Assembly (NCBI RefSeq): GCF_011074885.1
Contig: NC_054687.1
Coordinates: 620,001 to 684,000 of the forward strand
Source of the DNA: Brettanomyces bruxellensis
Taxonomy: Eukaryota; Ascomycota; Pichiomycetes; Pichiales; Pichiaceae
Length of the DNA stretch: 64,000 nt
Direction: 5' to 3'
Shown here: positions 1 to 11,243 of the stretch, one piece after another
How positions within the stretch are numbered: the stretch's first letter is position 1
Layout: each line of letters starts with the position of its first letter
The notes under the pieces: generated by a model
Databases searched by the model: none
What the model was told of the DNA's origin: nothing
The model's input: the letters and a program-made list of their open reading frames with translations, nothing else
Program-made: the position numbers and the translations under genes

Positions 1-2891
1 GTATAAAGATCTATGAAAGTACGGCACCCGTCAACATTGCTATCTTTGGCGGAAAATCGCTTACCGTGTTTCCCTATGAGAAATTGAATGATACTGATTA
101 CCAGCCAAAGGAATACAGTGTTGGTGATTGGATCTTGGCCGTTGAGTTTTCGATTGATGGTACGAAGTTATATTGTCTAACGACACATAATGTTGTTTGT
201 ACGATTGATGTTGAGGGTATGAGACTAGTTGCCACAGATAATTGCGGTTGGAAGTCTATCCTTTATTCGGGCTGCATTCGTTCGCTAGATGATGGTCGAG
301 TGATTGTTTGCTCTGGTACCGTTATGAATGGAATATTGGTTTGGCGTGTTGGAGAGCCAAACATCAAGTATAATTTGAAGGGACATGAAGGCTCGATTTT
401 TGACGTTGAAATATCATCATCCGGCAAATATTTAATTAGTTGTTCAGATGACAGAAGTATCAAGGCCTGGAATTTGGCAAACGGTCAGTTAATGGCCACT
501 GGTTGGGGTCATGGTGCTAGAATATGGGGATTAAGTTTCTTCGATATGACCTCTGATGGTTTCAAGGTCTTCAGTTGCTCGGAAGATTGTACTGCCCGTG
601 TTTGGCGGTATAGCAAAAACAATGCCCAGTTGATCCAATTGAAAGATTATTTGTCACATACTGGTCGAAATGTCTGGAGTGAATGTGTGAATGAGAAGCT
701 AAAAGTGGGTTTCACTGGAGGGGCTGATGGAAAGTTGAAGGTCTATGATTTAAACGAGTCATCCAGGTCTGGTTATCTCAGTCACTTTTTCACTCTTTCC
801 ACAATTGCGTTACAATCTGGTAGTGCGATGAAAAAAGGAGAAATTATCAAATCTTACTATGATTTTGGCTCTGGTATGTTGGCTGTTAGCTCTACTGGTA
901 AATTCTTTGTGGTTGAATCCAACTTTAGCCATTGGAAGTTTCTTTTCCAGAATTTTAGCTTTGGCAACTTTGCTATTTTGACGGGCTTTCAAAACAGCTC
1001 TGTGGTCGTTGCTGCTGATAAGCTTGGTCATATCTTGGTTCTGAGATTTGATGATTCAGCAGAAGTTGTTCAAAAGAATGAATTCCAAATTTCTGATTTA
1101 TCTCGTATTGGAAATCTGATCAGTGTTCAAACTAATGATGCTAAAATGCTCCTTTTGGTGGATTCGCAAAATCCCAAAGAGCCATTTTTATTTTTGGAAA
1201 TTGATCCGGTATCACTAACACTTGCAACTCAGAAAAGTCTTGTCAAACCACAAGAGAAAATAATTGCCAGTACGGCGATAATAGATTTTAGAGACACTGG
1301 ATTTCTCGTTGTTGGTTGCAGATATTGCATGATAGCTCTTTATGATCTTAAGGATAATCTCTCTCTATGTGCATACTACAAAAATAAAGTGAAAGGCGAT
1401 ACGGTTTCTCATTTTGAGTTTAGATCGGCTAATGCTGAAATTAGAGAGTTGTCGATTTATGCTACCATGAAAGATGGAAGATATTACATTGTTAAAACTA
1501 ATAAAGAGCATTGCCTTGAGATTCTGGCTGATAATCGGCTGCAGAAAAGATTTGTGGAGGGGTGCTTTGTGGATCCAAGTGAACATTTCTTGCTTTATGG
1601 ATTCAAGTCAACTTACTTTTTCGTTTGGGATGAAACTCGTCAATATGAGGTTCTCCGTGTTGAGTGCGGTGGACCACATAGACAGTGGTCTTTTAAACAT
1701 AGTTATGATACAAATGGAAGGCTCAGATACAGATTTATATTTACTAGGGCCACAGAAATACAACTTTTGCAAAATGGAAAGTCTCCTTATGTTGAAGTTT
1801 TGGAATCGGGACTTCACGGACGTGAAGTCAGAAGCATGGCTGTTGTTGATGGGTGCTCCAAAAGTGAAAAGCTATTGATATCTGGCGGTGAAGATACAAC
1901 TGTTAAGCTTTCTGTACTTACGGAAAATGGCTCTATTAAGCAATTATGGACCCAGAGACAGCACGGATCTGGTCTTCAATCAGTTCATAAGGTCAACAAT
2001 GATTATGTACTCAGTTCTTCTGCCAGAGAAGAGCTTTATCTATGGAAAATACACCGGGAAAATGGACAGAATCCTTGTATGTCTCTTTATCGGACGGTAA
2101 AGCCTCTGTCGACGCATCCTGATTTACGTGTGATGGACTTCGATACAATAGAGGTCAAACAGGATGAAATAGATATTGGATTTGTGGTAGCAGCTGTTTA
2201 CTCTAACTCTCAAATCCGTGTTTGGTATTTTAACTATAAGGAAAACACATTTAAAATTTTGGTGGAGGATAGATACAGATCCTGCTGTGTTTTGGGTGTT
2301 CATTTTGTTGTATTTGATGATAAAATGTATGCGATGCTTTCATCAACTAATGGAAACATTACTGTTTATGAGGTTGGATCTGTGCTACGGAGATATTTCA
2401 GGATGGTTGGAACCAATGATAAATGCTATTTGGTTCCTCGAGCTGGTTCCTCCATGGATGATTTCTCAGCATCCAATTTGGGTGTGTTGGCTTGCGATCA
2501 GCATGTTCACCAGTCATCCATCAAAGATTTAGATTTCTCATACACGTCACCGGATGCTATTCAGATTGTTACCGGAGGTGATGATAATGGAATTGCACTC
2601 AGCACATTGGTAATAAGTCAAGGAAAACTTTCTTTCAATACACTATCTTTTATTCCAGATGCTGCTGCATCAACTGTTACATGTGTTTGTCTTGTTAGCA
2701 TCACGCATGTTTTAATAGCCTCAGTTGATCAAAAGGTTAGACTCTGGAGTTTAGATAATCATACACTCACTTTGGTTGAAGATGGTTATACCACCGTTGC
2801 AGATACAGGCTGTATTGCACTTGCTAAATTTATCTCTGGCCAGAAGTTGGGACTTATAGCCGGGGCAGGAGTCTCTTCTTGGAGAGTATAA
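1..2891 (+). CDS. RTT10: WD40-repeat protein, RTT10/TRM734 (WDR6) homologue, 5' end missing
   Basis: The frame is open from the left edge (first full codon at base 3) to the TAA at 2889-2891, giving 962 residues without an in-window start. The gene therefore begins upstream. WD40-like blades run throughout. The clearest is around bases 384-480, where a GH-E...V--S-D dipeptide pattern is followed by a K-A-W ending. It is followed by a GHGARIW motif typical of the Wdr6/Rtt10 family. S. cerevisiae Rtt10 is about 1013 residues, so only some 50 N-terminal residues should be missing. In that family the protein partners the Trm7 methyltransferase in 2'-O-methylation of tRNA anticodon-loop position 34, and it also affects endosomal recycling. 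It lies convergent to RTC6, its neighbour in S. cerevisiae, which supports the call. Confidence 0.85.
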   Translation, partial: IKIYESTAPVNIAIFGGKSLTVFPYEKLNDTDYQPKEYSVGDWILAVEFSIDGTKLYCLTTHNVVCTIDVEGMRLVATDNCGWKSILYSGCIRSLDDGRVIVCSGTVMNGILVWRVGEPNIKYNLKGHEGSIFDVEISSSGKYLISCSDDRSIKAWNLANGQLMATGWGHGARIWGLSFFDMTSDGFKVFSCSEDCTARVWRYSKNNAQLIQLKDYLSHTGRNVWSECVNEKLKVGFTGGADGKLKVYDLNESSRSGYLSHFFTLSTIALQSGSAMKKGEIIKSYYDFGSGMLAVSSTGKFFVVESNFSHWKFLFQNFSFGNFAILTGFQNSSVVVAADKLGHILVLRFDDSAEVVQKNEFQISDLSRIGNLISVQTNDAKMLLLVDSQNPKEPFLFLEIDPVSLTLATQKSLVKPQEKIIASTAIIDFRDTGFLVVGCRYCMIALYDLKDNLSLCAYYKNKVKGDTVSHFEFRSANAEIRELSIYATMKDGRYYIVKTNKEHCLEILADNRLQKRFVEGCFVDPSEHFLLYGFKSTYFFVWDETRQYEVLRVECGGPHRQWSFKHSYDTNGRLRYRFIFTRATEIQLLQNGKSPYVEVLESGLHGREVRSMAVVDGCSKSEKLLISGGEDTTVKLSVLTENGSIKQLWTQRQHGSGLQSVHKVNNDYVLSSSAREELYLWKIHRENGQNPCMSLYRTVKPLSTHPDLRVMDFDTIEVKQDEIDIGFVVAAVYSNSQIRVWYFNYKENTFKILVEDRYRSCCVLGVHFVVFDDKMYAMLSSTNGNITVYEVGSVLRRYFRMVGTNDKCYLVPRAGSSMDDFSASNLGVLACDQHVHQSSIKDLDFSYTSPDAIQIVTGGDDNGIALSTLVISQGKLSFNTLSFIPDAAASTVTCVCLVSITHVLIASVDQKVRLWSLDNHTLTLVEDGYTTVADTGCIALAKFISGQKLGLIAGAGVSSWRV

Positions 2892-3107
2892 GTGCAATAT
2901 AATACAAATGTAATATGCAAATAATAGAATATATTGTATTTATATATACAAGATAGTAGTCTGTGAGTAACATGAATCATGCAAATATCCGGATAACATG
3001 ATTTTCACCTTTATCGAAGGATGCTTCTTTTGACAAAGTGATGGCTCACCGAAATTAGAATCAGACCCTTAAATTCATTCTCACCCGTCTAATTCACCAA
3101 AAAAGTT

Positions 3108-3305
3108 TCAACCTTGTCTCTGCTTGTGCTTGGGATTAGCCTTGCAAAGCACATACACCCTTCCCTTTCTCCGAGCGATATAGCATTTGGGACACATCTT
3201 TTTGACTGATGACTTAACCTTGTATCCCCTTATAAACGCCGTATTCACACCGATAGAACGGCTTGTTAACTGTGGTAGGAACTGTCTTAATCCAATAAAG
3301 AGCAT
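3108..3305 (-). CDS. RTC6: mitochondrial large-subunit ribosomal protein bL36m
   Basis: The only in-frame ATG before the conserved core is at 3305, giving 65 residues; the reading frame stays open further upstream but without an ATG. The C-terminal half has the bL36 signature: [13 protein letters not shown], then [10 protein letters not shown], then NPKHKQRQG. It shows the CxxC, C and H pattern of the zinc ribbon (Cys of KMCPKC, Cys of VLC, His of PKH). Residues 1-27 are hydrophobic and basic without acidic residues, as expected of a mitochondrial import presequence. The S. cerevisiae protein is about 93 residues, so this one has a short leader. The role is as a structural protein of the mitochondrial 54S subunit. 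It is convergent with the RTT10 homologue. Confidence 0.88.
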   Translation of the reverse strand: MLFIGLRQFLPQLTSRSIGVNTAFIRGYKVKSSVKKMCPKCYIARRKGRVYVLCKANPKHKQRQG

Positions 3306-3703
3306 TATGAAAATTGTTATTCTAATTGCTAAAAATACAATTCTACTCAAGTTTTGATACGTAAATATGTTGTGCACAGTCTGTAAGGTACCCTGCAGTA
3401 TTCTATTTCACTTTTCCCCTGCTTTTTGTGTCATTATTTTTCTTCCCTTCTCAGTTAAAAACTGCCGACGCATCCTTACCCACGTGATATTGTTCTTAGA
3501 TGTTTATTTTCGTGATATTCGATCAGAAGCTTTCGCGAACAGCTCTATTCAGCAACCGCTGACGCTCAAGGAGAAGAGTCACTAGCCCTAGTTCTAATCG
3601 AAATCAACTGTTTTGAGCTTTATAATTTATAAAAAAAGTGCATATATATATTTTGCAATCTTGAATTTGTACATCCATTCTTGAACAGAGTATTTATAGC
3701 ATC
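3306..3703. other. intergenic region between RTC6 and PAN2 (divergent promoters)
   Basis: This is a T-rich shared 5' region of two divergent genes. It contains a palindromic CACGTG E-box at 3481-3486 (listed separately) and a TATA-like A/T stretch near 3620-3652. I see no other gene. Confidence 0.6.
3481..3486. promoter_or_regulatory. CACGTG E-box in the RTC6/PAN2 promoter
   Basis: A perfect CACGTG palindrome lies between two divergent genes, about 176 bases from the RTC6 start and 218 from the PAN2 start. In yeasts this is the core site of Cbf1/Pho4-type bHLH factors. Binding is inferred from the motif only. Confidence 0.35.
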
Positions 3704-6700
3704 ATGGATGGATGGGGAGAGGTAAGTAATTACAATAGTAGAAGGTTTGAACCTTCTCAGTCTCAGTTGGATCTTCTTGACTAACAATTTTTTTTTGTCA
3801 TGATTTATTCTTTAGATCCTTCAGATTCCCGCAATCAAAGTGCCCAGAGGGTCACATTCAGCAGATAAGGCTGTACAAAAGGGTATAACAGCATTCAAAT
3901 TTGACGATTCACATGATCTTATATGGCTTGGAGACTCATCCGGTTATCTATACTCATTTTATGGCATGAAACTGCAACCATACGTTTCATGCAGAGTGTG
4001 TCAAGGGCAAATTAATCAAATCTTAGGTCACAAAAAGGGTGTTCTTACTCTGTCCAGCAAAGGGGTGAGATTGGGCACTGTAGAAGGTATTTTAATATAC
4101 AGCGTGATTTGCTCCAAAGAGCATGGTGGTTTGCGATGTATGACATATACATCGAATACGCAAACTGAGGTATATGCTGGAGGAAGAGCTTCGTCGACTG
4201 GAAGTCGTATCTTTAAAATTGATCTTGTCAACGGTAAGGTTTCAGGTTGCATCTCATATTCTCAGGATCTTGTTTTTATGACCTGCAATCTTCAATATGT
4301 CATTTTCGGACGATCAGATGGCTGCGTTGATGTCTTTGATCCGAAGTCTGAGAGAGTTGTCAAAACTTTCCGGTGCCATTCAGCCAGCCTTTCGTCCATA
4401 TTTATTCATGACAACATTTTGATGACAACAGGGTATTCGTTAAAGAAGGATAGGTTTGTTCCCGACCCATTGGTTAACCGTTTTGATTTACAAACTTTGG
4501 ACTCAATACCGCCGTATCCTTTTCCTGCAGGACCTACGCATGTGTATTTACATCCGCGAATCCTAGATCTTGCTCTGATAGCATCAAATATGGGCCAATT
4601 TCATTTTGTGGATATTTCAAACCCCGCAAAACTCCACATTTACCAGGCAGATTTATCAACATTTATCACACTGATGGATATTTCAGATTCGGGTGACTAC
4701 TTTGCATTTATTGATGGAATGCAGAATTTACATTTATGGGCAAGGGTTCCAGATCCAATGAGTCCTCTTCCAAACTTTACCGTTTATGGAAAGCCGGTGA
4801 AATTTCCGTCCGTTAACAATGAGGTAATACCGATGATGAACCGCTTGAATTTTGAGTCAGCTTTCCCACCTTTAAATGGAATCAAGCTTCCACACTATGA
4901 TGAAATGCTACTTTCTGCTTGGCCTCCTGATGTTGTGTTTAAAGTTGGTGCTGTTCCTAAACCAATAGACTATGAAATATTACGAGGTGTAAGGAAAGTG
5001 CAAACCTTCAGTATTGCACACTATGATAAGGATAAATTCGGTTCAAGGAACATTGTCACAAAGTATGAAAAGCAAAAAAAGCTGAACATACCGAAGTTTA
5101 TTAGTGAGAAGGACTCCGACCAAAGTGACGACGAAAATGAGAGTCATAATTCGGAGCAGCTTCAAGATTTCGCAGCTGCAAGGGATATGAGTCTCCCAGC
5201 AAGCTCCAGCTCAAACAGAACAGATAATATCTCTCAGGACAAGATTTATCCTAAGAAGCAGCAGAATGTATTTGAAACTGTTTCTGATTCAGGGGAGTTA
5301 CCGAACGCATTCAAACTTATGCGTATTGCATACTCAAAATTTGGTGTTGACGACTTTGATTTTGAATATTTTAACAACACACGATTTACTGGTCTTGAGG
5401 CGGATGCGGGAAATACTTACACGAATAGTATTATTCAATTATACAAGTACAACCCACCGCTATTTAACTACATTTCACTGTCATTAAGAGAAGATGTTGC
5501 AGATGAAGATATTTTGCTCGTGGAACTTGGATATCTCTTCGATAAAAGCTTGAATGCAAATGGGCATCATTGTGCTCCATCCAACTTCCAAAGGGTGCTT
5601 TCGACCAATGCAGAAGCACGAAAGCTTGGTCTTATTACGGAGAATGAATGTGTCTATGATAGTTATGGACAAAGAAAGCTGGTCCAGGTGTTTAACAGAT
5701 TTCTTTTAGAGCAAATATCACGTGATGAACAATATCTTTACACCACAACTGAACCAGTGCGTTTGGATTCATTGTGTGGTGTGTCGACTGAAACTCGAAT
5801 TGTGTCAAAATTCTGCTCACTAGAACGAAGTTTTTCTACCGTATTTCATTCGATAGACATTAATGTTCTTCCCGTTTCGTTAAATGCTCCAGCAAGCCTA
5901 ACCATAGTAGACTACATACAGGCTTCCATGAGTAAAGCCGTTAGTCGTCCTATCAATTGTGATGTGTGTGGAAAGCGTCATCCAATTGATGCCTCGCTTC
6001 ACGTTCGATCGTTACCTGCCGATTTGATTCTCAACATTGATTTAACGGATGAACAACTAGTGGATATTCGCTTTCTGAAAGGATGGCTTGTACCGGAGTT
6101 TTATGTTGCGCGAACAAACGATGGCTCGTCTGTGTTATTTGCCAAGCGTGAATCCGTCCCAAGCCAAGTTCCTGTGCGAAGGTATGATATCACAGGTCTT
6201 GTGGTACAGATAACGGATAGGGTCAATCGAAGCCACCTTGTGACCTTGACGAAGGTCCCTGACAAAACCGGAAAGTTAGATAAAGAGTCTTGGTGCCTTT
6301 TTAACGACTTCTTAGTTACAGAGGTGTCTCAAGAGGAGGCCCTTGATTTGAGTTACTGGTGGAAAAAGCCCGTCGTGATAATGTATAAAGCTGTGGATAC
6401 TGAGGATAAGTTTGTGTATGATTGCTGGCGGCAGAATTTGGATGTTAGTATTCTTTACAAGGATCATTTTGCAAGAGGAACTAGAGAAGGCAAAATAATA
6501 GAGTACAAACTTCTCACGCACGATGAGCCACCACTGCCCGGTACAATGGTTGCAATTGATGCGGAATTTGTGCAGATTGCACCTCAAGAGTTTGAGATAT
6601 CATTCCACCGCCCAAAGAAGCTTGTCAAGCCCAAGAGGTTGGTGCTTGGCCGTATATCAGTCTTAAAGTGTGATGGTAAGAATGCTGGAGAATGTTTCAT

Positions 6701-7169
6701 TGATGATTATATTGTGGCAAAGGAGCACATTGACGATTACATCACCTCATTTTCTGGAATTGAGCCAGGAGATTTAGATCCTGATAAATCCAAAAGGACT
6801 TTGGTTACTCTACAGACTGCTTATCGTAAGATGTGGCTACTTTTGAATCTTGGATGCATTTTTGTCGGCCACTCCCTAAAGGGAGACTTCCGTATGATCA
6901 ACATCCAAGTTCCACCTGAACAGGTGAGAGATACAGCTGAGTTATTCTATCTCAAGAAGGAAAAGCGGAAATTGAGCTTGAAATATCTCATCTATCAGCT
7001 TTTCAAGGATAATGTTCAGGTAGGAAATCATGACTCAATTGAAGATGCCGATTCCGCCATGCGTGCATACAGAAAGTATTTGGAGCTCAAGAGTAATGGA
7101 ACATTTGAAGATATTTTGCAGAGAATATACTTGGAAGGACAGATGTCACAATTCCGGATCCCACAGTAA
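3704..7169 (+). CDS. PAN2: PAN2, catalytic subunit of the PAN2-PAN3 poly(A) deadenylase (two exons)
   Basis: Joining exon 1 (3704-3721, MDGWGE) to exon 2 (3816-7169) gives 1123 residues, close to S. cerevisiae Pan2 (about 1115). The N-terminal third is a WD40 propeller. The middle is the inactive ubiquitin-hydrolase-like domain, with a CxxC pair at bases 5959-5973. The C-terminus is a DEDD-family 3'-5' exonuclease. Its catalytic residues are visible: D921 and E923 (IDAEF, bases 6558-6566), D1030 (GHSLKGDF) and H1078/D1083 (HDSIED). The enzyme trims mRNA poly(A) tails in the cytoplasm, recruited through Pan3 and poly(A)-binding protein. The exon-2 reading frame has no ATG near its start, which is why the small upstream exon is needed. 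Confidence 0.95.
3722..3815 (+). other. PAN2: PAN2 intron (94 nt, phase 0)
   Basis: The donor GTAAGT is at 3722-3727, a GACTAAC branch-point-like site is at about 3779-3785, a T-run follows, and the acceptor TTTAG ends at 3815. Splicing joins codon 6 (GAG) to an in-frame ATC and removes the in-frame block to an ATG start. A second AG eight bases downstream, at 3823, would shift the frame. Confidence 0.85.
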
Positions 7170-7281
7170 CATTAGAAACGGCAGATAGAGAAAATGAAAA
7201 AAAATAAAATAAAATGTTTGTGTACAATAGTGAAGAATCCTAAATAAGCTTTTCAATTGTAGATTACTTAGATGCATATAT

Positions 7282-9015
7282 TTAGTGTTGTAAATTAACT
7301 AAGTTCAGTGAAGAGGAAGCAGCTAGTTTCTGCTGAGCTCTTGTCGTGGGTTGATATCTTCTAGGCATTGCTCTAAACTGAGATGCTGCTGATCTGGAAG
7401 AACTGTAATAATTATTAGAGCCTTCTGTGTTGATCTCCTTTGAAGAATGATCATCTTTACTATCCACATTCAATGTCTCTCCTTTTCCCGAGTAAAATTG
7501 ATCACTGTACTTTTTCCAGAAAGTAGATGCCTGCCTATTATACTGTTCAAAGCTGCCACGAAATGGTTCTTCTCTTGAAGCAATACCTAACGTTGTACCT
7601 GCATCTTCTGTTTCTGTTTGTACGATTCCAGGCCGCGTTTTCTGTATTAACAAGCCTGGGATCTCCTTCATTTTATCGAGGGACCTCAGCATAGGATTGC
7701 TGAAACGCCTGATACTTAGATACTCCCTTGATAACTTCTCATACTCCAACCTTGTCACATTTGTTGTAAATGGATTGTTAGAATCTGCAATATCCACTAA
7801 AGAACTAATATTCTTTCGTTGAAGCCATAACTTTTGTTGAGTTCTAGTCTGCAGCTCGGGTTGCTGATTTGCCATATATGAACTAAAGTCATTCGAAAAG
7901 TCTGTAGAATCTGTAGAGGCTCCTTCTTTGTTTTCGCTCATGCGGTTTTTTTGTAAGTGCTTTTCCTCATTTTGGTCTTCTGATACCTTTCTATGGTTTG
8001 GAGCTCTAAAATCTCTCAAACGGGCGGGTGTGAATCTATTCGTACGATAAAAAGAATTTGCGGATGCAAGATTCAACCCAGATTGTCGGAATAAAAGAGA
8101 TGCACTGCTACTAGACTGATTCATCGGCACAGCCTGCATCTGCATATTTGATGAAATGATACTTTTGCTAACATTTCCATTGCTTAAGCCATTAACTCTG
8201 GCATGCTCTTCTCCAGTGATGTGCTTATGTCGGTCTGGAGTATTTTTAGGCTTATATATGGGCTTTTCCTGTCCTGTGGACTGAGATAAAAGATAGTCGG
8301 CATTATAGGACATCGAATTTTTATCATTCACAGTGTTTTTGCTCTTCTCTTTCATAGCATAATCTTTATTTCCGTTAGAAAGTAGTTCCTCGTGTTTTTC
8401 TCCCCCGTTTCCTTTTTCATTCTGATCCTGTCTAAGCCTTTCCGGAACAGATTCAATTAAAAGATCTTTATTTACTTGGGAATAGCTCCTGCCATCCGGT
8501 TTATTTTCTTTCATATCCCTCACTTTATTATTCAAAGCGGATTGTTGCAGTTTCGTACTTTCTCGAACGTTATCTTCTTTTTTCAAATTCATACCTGCTG
8601 CCTTTTCTTTACTCTGCGAAATTTCAGCATCATCAAACGATTCGACTTCCTCAGGAGATTCATTCCCTGATTCATTATCACTTGATCCCAGATCGATTAT
8701 AACCTTGTGCTTTGTACCTCTCAATGATGCATTTCTTCCTGCTAGGTTGATAAGACTTCTTGTTTTATGATGTGGTCCCAGAACAGTCAAGGATCCCAGC
8801 CTTAAACCTGATTTATTATACCTGATAACATCACCACTTGACCTGGATCGCCCAATATACGGTCTATCTGTTCTTACAAATGATTCGTTTGATCTTATTC
8901 TCGGTAGCATCGTATGAGAACTGTTTCTTGTTAACTTTCCAGCTGCAAACTGCCTCATCTTTCTTTTTCCCGCACCATCATCTTTAAGATGGGTCGATGA
9001 ATGCACTCGCACCAT
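7282..9015 (-). CDS. TCO89: TCO89-like TORC1 subunit
   Basis: The product is a 577-residue, largely disordered Ser/Asn/Lys-rich protein starting at ATG 9015. Two segments look conserved. One is basic and N-terminal (about residues 1-105), with RSNESF, GLRLGSLTVL and KTRSLINLAGRN. The other is C-terminal (about residues 400-450), with NPFTTNVTRLEYEKLSREY then RRFSNPMLRSL. This layout matches Tco89, the fungal TORC1 component at the vacuole. Sequence alone gives only moderate support. Gene order is stronger: in S. cerevisiae TCO89 directly follows CTI6 on the same strand, and here it follows CTI6 on the minus strand with only VPS45 between. Tco89 contributes to TORC1 signalling, rapamycin sensitivity and cell-wall integrity. 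Confidence 0.7.
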   Translation of the reverse strand: MVRVHSSTHLKDDGAGKRKMRQFAAGKLTRNSSHTMLPRIRSNESFVRTDRPYIGRSRSSGDVIRYNKSGLRLGSLTVLGPHHKTRSLINLAGRNASLRGTKHKVIIDLGSSDNESGNESPEEVESFDDAEISQSKEKAAGMNLKKEDNVRESTKLQQSALNNKVRDMKENKPDGRSYSQVNKDLLIESVPERLRQDQNEKGNGGEKHEELLSNGNKDYAMKEKSKNTVNDKNSMSYNADYLLSQSTGQEKPIYKPKNTPDRHKHITGEEHARVNGLSNGNVSKSIISSNMQMQAVPMNQSSSSASLLFRQSGLNLASANSFYRTNRFTPARLRDFRAPNHRKVSEDQNEEKHLQKNRMSENKEGASTDSTDFSNDFSSYMANQQPELQTRTQQKLWLQRKNISSLVDIADSNNPFTTNVTRLEYEKLSREYLSIRRFSNPMLRSLDKMKEIPGLLIQKTRPGIVQTETEDAGTTLGIASREEPFRGSFEQYNRQASTFWKKYSDQFYSGKGETLNVDSKDDHSSKEINTEGSNNYYSSSRSAASQFRAMPRRYQPTTRAQQKLAASSSLNLVNLQH

Positions 9016-9404
9016 GTTGCTACCACTTAAATCAAATAATCAGAGGAAATTGAAGTATGTAATCTTTATATTCAATAAGAAACAGTCAGCTGTTTGTTTT
9101 TCTTTTCTTTCAAGATCGTCGCTATCGTATGAATGAAAATAAGAAGTGAAGGATAATAAAAAATAAATGGGGTACGCATTTACTAGCAGCAGCGACTCTT
9201 TCTTTTTTTTTCCCGCCCCTGGAGTCTAAACTGCTAATCATACATAATTTATACCTGTTCTGTATATGTGCCCATCAATCTTTATTATCTATCTTCTTGC
9301 AAGAGATACTTGTTTTTTCCCCCTGAAAAGCGTTCTATTTCACAATTGGTATTATATTCATCATTCTAGAATTTTAACGGATTGCCTCATACGGTCTACA
9401 TCAA
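9016..9404. other. divergent promoter between TCO89-like gene and VPS45
   Basis: 389 bases, AT-rich, with T-runs (9202-9211) and a CCCCC-containing stretch near 9320. No further gene or RNA was recognised. Confidence 0.5.
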
Positions 9405-11243
9405 ATGTCAGCGAGTTTCAACTTGTATGAGGTGGCTCAAAACTATCTCAGCAGAATATTATCAACAGACAGTGATAAAGCAGAAAGCGGCCAATTGACC
9501 CGGAAGGAAAACAGCAGTGACCGTATAAGGGTTCTTCTCTTAGATAATGTAACGTCAAAAGTGATATCCATGGTTTCTACACAGTCTGAGTTGCTCAAGC
9601 ACGAAATATTTCTTATCGATAGGCTTGAAAATACAGAAAGAGATAACTTGAAGAATCTTCCCTGTATATGTTTACTCAGACCATCGGATCTTACAGTATC
9701 AAATCTTTGCAATGAGATATCAGTTCCAAAGTATAAAAGCTATCAAGTATACTTCAATAACATTGTGTCCAAACCTAGATTGGAAAGATTGGCCGAATCC
9801 GACGATATGGAAATTGTATCTAAAGTTGCAGAGGTGTTTCAGGACTTCTACACAATTAATAAAACCTTTTTCACATCCATCAATATACAGAATTCATTAG
9901 GCATTAATCTTCCAGATACCTGGGATGGTCCTTCATTTGACAGTTCATTGGACTCGATTATTTCCACACTACTATCTTTGAAATTAAACCCAGTGATACG
10001 GTATGAATCAAACTCCAAAATGTGTCAGAAGCTCGCATCATCCGTTGCATACAAGATAAAAGAGAATAACAGCCTATTTTCTGATACTCCAAAGAAAGAC
10101 ATATCACCCTTGCTTTTAATTGTTGACCGAAGAAACGATCCGATCACCCCGCTTCTTTTCCCGTGGACCTATCAATCAATGATTCATGAAATATTTGGTA
10201 TCAGAAATAATACAGTCGATATGTCCGGGTTACCGAATGTCGGTGAAGAATTAAAGACGGTGGTTCTCAATGAGACGCAAGACAAGTTTTATGAGAATTC
10301 GATGTACTCCAACTTCGGTGAATTATCTCAGTCTCTCAAGGAATATATCAACAAATATAAGCAAAAGACCAAGACGAACTCTAGTATTAGCACAATAAAA
10401 GATATGAGATTCTTCCTCGAAAACTATCCCGAATTCCGAAAGATTTCGTTGAATCTCTCCAAGCACATGCTGCTTTCATCTGATATCGATAAAAAGATCA
10501 ATGAATGGCGCATGTGGGAGGTCAGTGAATTTCAGCAAACTTTGGTTTCTGATTCTAGTTTTAGTAACCATAAAGAAGAGCTTACGAAACTTGAGGATTT
10601 CTTGTTCGATCGTATAAAGAATGAGCAGGGCCAAATTCAGCCACCACTTGCCGAATCCACTAAAGCTAAATTATTGGCATTATACGCATTGAAGTATGAG
10701 ACTTTCAACGAAAATCAAACCTCTCATCTTATTCGTCTGCTTAAAAAGCAGGGATTTTCTGCTGAATATCTTCATTTCATTCCTAGTTTATTAAAGTACG
10801 CAGGTTCATCACACAGACTTTCAGATAGGGTCGGATCTGTTTTTGAACGGGTCGCAAAATCATCGACAACTTTTATAAATGGTCTCAACTTTGGTAGTCA
10901 TGGTGATTCCAGCAATGTTTACATGCAGCATATTCCGCGATTACAAAACGTTCTGATGAAAATTGCAAAATGTAGTCTAGACAGTGCATTATATCCTTAT
11001 ATTAAGGAACGATCCTTGCGAAATGAAACTGCAAGTACCGATGATCGGGTACCACCTCAAGAGGTTGTGATATTTATGGTTGGTGGTGTCACATATGAGG
11101 AAGCCAGGTTGGTTGCCGAACTTAATAATTCTAATTCCGGATTAAGGTGTGTTATTGGTGGAACTAATATTCCAAGCACGGACGATTTTATGAACAACAT
11201 TATTGATGTAGGCTCCACATGGGGCGCTGGTGGTGCTATTTAA
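9405..11243 (+). CDS. VPS45: VPS45, Sec1/Munc18-family protein of endosomal SNARE fusion
   Basis: 612 residues from ATG 9405 to TAA 11243; S. cerevisiae Vps45 is 577. The whole length is a Sec1 domain. The N-terminus has the typical RVLLLDNVTSKVISMVSTQSE. The central domain has the SM hallmark LLIVDRRNDPITPLL followed by PWTYQSMIHE. The C-terminal PPQEVVIFMVGGVTYEEAR is the conserved Sec1 end motif. The family protein binds the t-SNARE Tlg2 and Pep12-type SNAREs to promote Golgi-to-endosome transport and vacuolar protein sorting. There is a moderate low-complexity insertion around residues 305-325. It is next-but-one to PAN2, and these two are neighbours on S. cerevisiae chromosome VII. Confidence 0.96.
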   Translation: MSASFNLYEVAQNYLSRILSTDSDKAESGQLTRKENSSDRIRVLLLDNVTSKVISMVSTQSELLKHEIFLIDRLENTERDNLKNLPCICLLRPSDLTVSNLCNEISVPKYKSYQVYFNNIVSKPRLERLAESDDMEIVSKVAEVFQDFYTINKTFFTSINIQNSLGINLPDTWDGPSFDSSLDSIISTLLSLKLNPVIRYESNSKMCQKLASSVAYKIKENNSLFSDTPKKDISPLLLIVDRRNDPITPLLFPWTYQSMIHEIFGIRNNTVDMSGLPNVGEELKTVVLNETQDKFYENSMYSNFGELSQSLKEYINKYKQKTKTNSSISTIKDMRFFLENYPEFRKISLNLSKHMLLSSDIDKKINEWRMWEVSEFQQTLVSDSSFSNHKEELTKLEDFLFDRIKNEQGQIQPPLAESTKAKLLALYALKYETFNENQTSHLIRLLKKQGFSAEYLHFIPSLLKYAGSSHRLSDRVGSVFERVAKSSTTFINGLNFGSHGDSSNVYMQHIPRLQNVLMKIAKCSLDSALYPYIKERSLRNETASTDDRVPPQEVVIFMVGGVTYEEARLVAELNNSNSGLRCVIGGTNIPSTDDFMNNIIDVGSTWGAGGAI

